DNA from: Rhodobacteraceae bacterium LNNU 3342 | Lineage (GTDB): Bacteria; Pseudomonadota; Alphaproteobacteria; Rhodobacterales; Rhodobacteraceae | Assembly: GCA_008711135.1 (NCBI GenBank) | Contig: VUAW01000013.1 | Coordinates: 1-64,000 of the forward strand | Direction: 5' to 3' | Length of the DNA: 64,000 nucleotides | In this document: one piece after another, positions 61,380-64,000 of the stretch | Layout: every line of letters starts with the position of its first letter | Numbering within the stretch: position 1 is the first letter of the stretch | The notes under the pieces: model-generated | What the model saw: the letters and a program-made list of their open reading frames with translations, nothing else | The model's database searches: none | What the model was told of the DNA's origin: nothing | Made by a program: the position numbers and the translations under genes

Positions 61380-62759
61380 TTGCAGGCCCAGACACTTGCC
61401 GCGATCCGGTTCGGCACCGGCCTGTCGCCCCGGCTCGGGGCGCCCGATGGGGCCGAAGGGCTGCTGGCTGGCCTGACCCGCGCGGACGAGGCCGTCGCGC
61501 GCTTTCCCGTCCGCAGTTTCGGGGACCGGCTGGCCGACGGGCGCCAGTATGCCGAACTGAACACTGCCCGGCGCGAGGGTGGCGAGGCAGAGCGTCAGGC
61601 GATGCGCGACTTTGTCCGGAGCCGCAACCGCTCGGCGCTCATGGACCTGGCGGCGCAGTTGGGGCGGGCGGCGCTGGGGCCTGATCCCTTCCGCGAACGG
61701 CTGGTGCTGTTCTGGGCCAACCACTTCACCATCCGCGCCCGCAACCCGCGGCTGCAGGCGGCGGTGCCGGCCTATGTGGATGCGGCAATCCGCCCGAACG
61801 TGGCAGGGTCGTTTTCCGAACTGCTGCGGGCGGCGGTCTTGCATCCGATGATGTTGCAGTTCCTGGATCAGCATGTCTCGGCGGGTCCGGGATCGCGTGC
61901 GGCGCGGCGGGGGCGGCGCGGCCTGAACGAAAACCTCGCGCGGGAGGTGCTGGAGCTTCACACTCTTGGCAGCGACGGCAGCTACGGGCAGGCGGATGTG
62001 GAGGGGTTGGCCCGCGTCCTGACCGGCGCCAGCTTCAATTTCGACGAAGGGTTCGAGTTCCGCGAGGCCATGGCCGAACCGGGGGTGATCCGGGTGCTGG
62101 GCCGCGAATACGGCGGCCCCCGCCCTCGCAGCCCCGGTGAACTTGCCGACATCGAAGCGGTGCTGGACGACCTGTCCCGGCATCCAGATACCGCGCGGCA
62201 CATCGCGCGGAAGCTTGCCATCCATTTCATCGGCGACGATCCTGATCCGGCGCTGGTCGCCCATCTGGCAGAAAGGTTCATCGCAACGGATGGCGCGCTG
62301 CTGCCGGTTTACGAGGCTCTGCTGGAACATCCCGCAGCCTGGGTGCCCCGGTTGGCCAAGGCGCGGATGCCGTTCGACTTCCTGGCGGCGGGGCTTCGAG
62401 CGCTCGACCTTAACCCGATGGGGCTGGAGGGGAAGTGGGACCTGTTGAACCGTCACTTCAACCAGCCGCTGGAGCTGATGGGTCAACCCTATCAACGCCC
62501 CCCCAGTCCCGCCGGCTGGCCGGAGGCCGCGATGGCCTGGATTTCACCTCAGGGCCTTGCGGCACGGATCAAGTGGGCCATGGCAGCCCCCCGCGCCCTT
62601 GCCCGCAGAAAGGGCGATGCGCCCGATCCCCGCGCCTTCCTGGAAACGGCGCTGGCCGATGCCGCCGACGCGGACCTGCGCTTTGCCGCCGCCGGAGCGG
62701 AAAGCCGTTGGGACGGGGTGGGCGTCGTGCTTGCCTCGCCCGCCTTCAACCGCCGGTAG
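61380..62759 (+). CDS. DUF1800 family protein
   Basis: About 459 residues. Characteristic motifs of DUF1800 are seen: LVLFWANHFT near residue 120, LNENLAREVLELHTLGSDGSYGQADV, LARVLTGASF and RHIARKLAIHFI. Function unknown; the family is almost always found together with DUF1501 and may be a secreted or envelope-associated protein. The start is a TTG with AGGAGG at ideal spacing; an upstream ATG in the frame lacks a ribosome binding site. It precedes the DUF1501 gene by nine bases. Confidence 0.85.
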   Translation: MQAQTLAAIRFGTGLSPRLGAPDGAEGLLAGLTRADEAVARFPVRSFGDRLADGRQYAELNTARREGGEAERQAMRDFVRSRNRSALMDLAAQLGRAALGPDPFRERLVLFWANHFTIRARNPRLQAAVPAYVDAAIRPNVAGSFSELLRAAVLHPMMLQFLDQHVSAGPGSRAARRGRRGLNENLAREVLELHTLGSDGSYGQADVEGLARVLTGASFNFDEGFEFREAMAEPGVIRVLGREYGGPRPRSPGELADIEAVLDDLSRHPDTARHIARKLAIHFIGDDPDPALVAHLAERFIATDGALLPVYEALLEHPAAWVPRLAKARMPFDFLAAGLRALDLNPMGLEGKWDLLNRHFNQPLELMGQPYQRPPSPAGWPEAAMAWISPQGLAARIKWAMAAPRALARRKGDAPDPRAFLETALADAADADLRFAAAGAESRWDGVGVVLASPAFNRR

Positions 62760-62768
62760 GAGACCGCC

Positions 62769-63923
62769 ATGCCCTCCCCACTCAGCCGCCGCAGCTTTCT
62801 TGCCCGCGGGCTTGCGCTTGGCTGTTCCGCTGCCGCGAGCCCCCTTTTTACACCCGTGACACTGGCCGCGGCGCCGGGCGACAACCGGCTGGTCATCATC
62901 ATCCTGCGCGGCGCGATGGACGGGATCGACGTGCTGCGTCCGCTGGGCGATCCGATGCTGGCGCGGCTGCGGCCGACCCTGTCAGCGTCCGAAGGCACGC
63001 ATGGGCTGGACGGGTTCTATGCGCTGCATCCCGAACTGGGCAGGCTGCTGCCGCTGTGGCAGGCGGGCGAACTTGCCTTTGCCCCGGCGGTTTCCACCCC
63101 CTACCGCGATAAGCGCAGCCATTTTGACGGGCAGGACCTGCTCGAGGCCGGGACCGGCGCCGACCTGCCGCCTGCGGCACAACGGGACGGATGGCTGAAC
63201 CGCGCCCTGCAGCGGATGCCCGGGGTCACTTCGCGCACCGCCTTTGCCGTGGGCCGCGACGAAAGCTGGATCCTGAGCGGCAAGGCCCCGGTCACGGAAT
63301 GGGCGCCTGGCGTGACACTGGACCTGTCGCCGCAAAGCCGGTTGCTGCTGGAACGGCTTTACGGCGCGGACCCGATGTTCGCCGGGCCTGCGGCCACTGC
63401 CCTGACGCTTGCGGCCGAAAAGGATGAGGCGGGGCCGCAGGGCCTTGCCGCCTATGTCGCCGCGCGCCTGAACGAGGAAACGCGCATCGCGGCCTTTTCC
63501 CTGTCCGGCTGGGACACCCACCAGACGCAGCGAAACAGCATCCGCCGTGCCCTCGGCCAGTTGCAGGACAGCATCCTAACCCTGCGCGCGGACCTGGGCC
63601 CGAACTGGGGACGGACGGCGGTGCTGGCAATGACAGAATTTGGCCGTACGGCACGCGAAAACGGGTCGGGCGGGACGGATCACGGAACCGGCGGCGCGAT
63701 GCTGATGGCCGGCGGCGCGATCCGGGGTGGGCGCATCTTTGGCGACTGGCCGGGGCTGAAGGATGATGCACTATACCAAGGCCGGGATTTGATGCCGGTG
63801 CGGGACGTGCGCGCCCATGCCGGGTGGGCGTTGCGGTCGCTCTTTGGCCTTGGCGCGGCCGAACTGGAGGGGCTCGTCTTTCCGGGGCTGGACCTTGGCG
63901 CGGACCCCGGGATCATCACATAA
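62769..63923 (+). CDS. DUF1501 family Tat-exported protein
   Basis: 384 residues. Tat signal with SRRSFLARGLALG, then a sulfatase/alkaline-phosphatase-like fold (LVIIILRGAMDGIDVLRPL, SHFDGQDLLEAG, SGWDTHQTQ, MTEFGRTARENGSGGTDHGTGGA split as separate conserved pieces). DUF1501 proteins usually pair with DUF1800 and their activity is unknown. TAGGAGA precedes the ATG. The pair is probably co-translated. Confidence 0.88.
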   Translation: MPSPLSRRSFLARGLALGCSAAASPLFTPVTLAAAPGDNRLVIIILRGAMDGIDVLRPLGDPMLARLRPTLSASEGTHGLDGFYALHPELGRLLPLWQAGELAFAPAVSTPYRDKRSHFDGQDLLEAGTGADLPPAAQRDGWLNRALQRMPGVTSRTAFAVGRDESWILSGKAPVTEWAPGVTLDLSPQSRLLLERLYGADPMFAGPAATALTLAAEKDEAGPQGLAAYVAARLNEETRIAAFSLSGWDTHQTQRNSIRRALGQLQDSILTLRADLGPNWGRTAVLAMTEFGRTARENGSGGTDHGTGGAMLMAGGAIRGGRIFGDWPGLKDDALYQGRDLMPVRDVRAHAGWALRSLFGLGAAELEGLVFPGLDLGADPGIIT

Positions 63924-63960
63924 GCGGACTCCACGATTTTCTTTTCCTGCGGCGCGCGGC

Positions 63961-63980
63961 AGTGCATAAGGTACTGCACT
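63961..63980. repeat. Inverted repeat near the right edge
   Basis: AGTGCA at 63961-63966 and TGCACT at 63975-63980, separated by 8 bases. It lies after the DUF1501 stop, in DNA upstream of whatever begins beyond the window, and could be an operator. Too little sequence follows to judge. Confidence 0.3.
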
Positions 63981-64000
63981 TACGTAAAAACCGTGCCAAC

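Noticed and set aside
63980-64000. Sigma-54-like box on the minus strand (TGGCAC)
   Set aside because: The required GC of the -12 element is missing (TTAC in place of TTGC).

Overview
The window looks like chromosomal DNA from a GC-rich alphaproteobacterium of the Rhodobacteraceae, probably Paracoccus-like. The evidence is a Pantoea/Paracoccus-type crt cluster with a type II IPP isomerase, an HvrA/H-NS-family protein, a PilZ-type BcsA operon of the bcsN/bcsA/bcsB/bcsZ kind, a general-stress-type HWE kinase, and GGAAC-N16/17-nGTT promoter-like sites. I see no tRNA, rRNA, CRISPR array, intact insertion sequence or phage gene.

Layout. 0.4-2.1 kb: a BCCT osmolyte transporter. 2.5-11.9 kb: a type I secretion locus with a 1755-residue mosaic exoprotein (RTX-like start, cadherin-like repeats, three DUF4082 domains, an N,N-dimethylformamidase-beta-like domain), a small unknown protein, an ABC exporter with a degenerate C39 domain, and an HlyD adaptor whose stop codon lies in the terminator. 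12.2-16.5 kb: an H-NS-family protein, glucan phosphorylase and a CatB-like acetyltransferase. 16.7-19.1 kb: glutaryl-CoA dehydrogenase and a family III CoA-transferase. 19.4-23.2 kb: an apparent general-stress island (DUF892 ferritin-like protein, thioredoxin-reductase-like enzyme, HWE kinase, two small proteins), four of whose genes are preceded by EcfG/RpoE2-like promoters. 23.2-30.6 kb: carotenoid genes fni, crtE, crtZ, crtB, crtI, crtY and crtX, predicting zeaxanthin glucosides; no ketolase is present. 30.7-37.6 kb: a membrane protein, a K+ channel, a siderophore-interacting reductase, a double-HTH LysR divergent from an extradiol dioxygenase, and a KaiC-like ATPase with a response regulator. 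38.0-52.5 kb: exopolysaccharide region with bcsN-bcsA-bcsB-bcsZ-TPR (type III-like cellulose operon), an outer-membrane TPR barrel, a BgsB/HlyD plus BgsA/CrdS-like beta-glucan synthase pair whose synthase is frameshifted in this sequence, and a Cache sensor without an output domain. 52.6-52.8 kb: a predicted stress-regulated small RNA. 53.1-56.6 kb: a coiled-coil membrane protein and a surface-lipoprotein/beta-barrel pair. 56.6-63.9 kb: gluconokinase, Fe-alcohol dehydrogenase, sulfotransferase, MFS exporter, a 55-codon tyrosine-tailed peptide, and a DUF1800/DUF1501 pair.

How it fits together. Much of the window concerns the cell surface and stress: two c-di-GMP-type beta-glucan synthases, a secreted giant protein, a lipoprotein/barrel pair, membrane-protecting carotenoids, osmolyte uptake, and a set of stress genes that share one promoter signature. 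The most testable new proposals are the stress sRNA near 52.7 kb, the shared EcfG-like promoter set, the frameshifted beta-glucan synthase, the lipoprotein/barrel pair, and the small tyrosine-tailed peptide at 61.0 kb.
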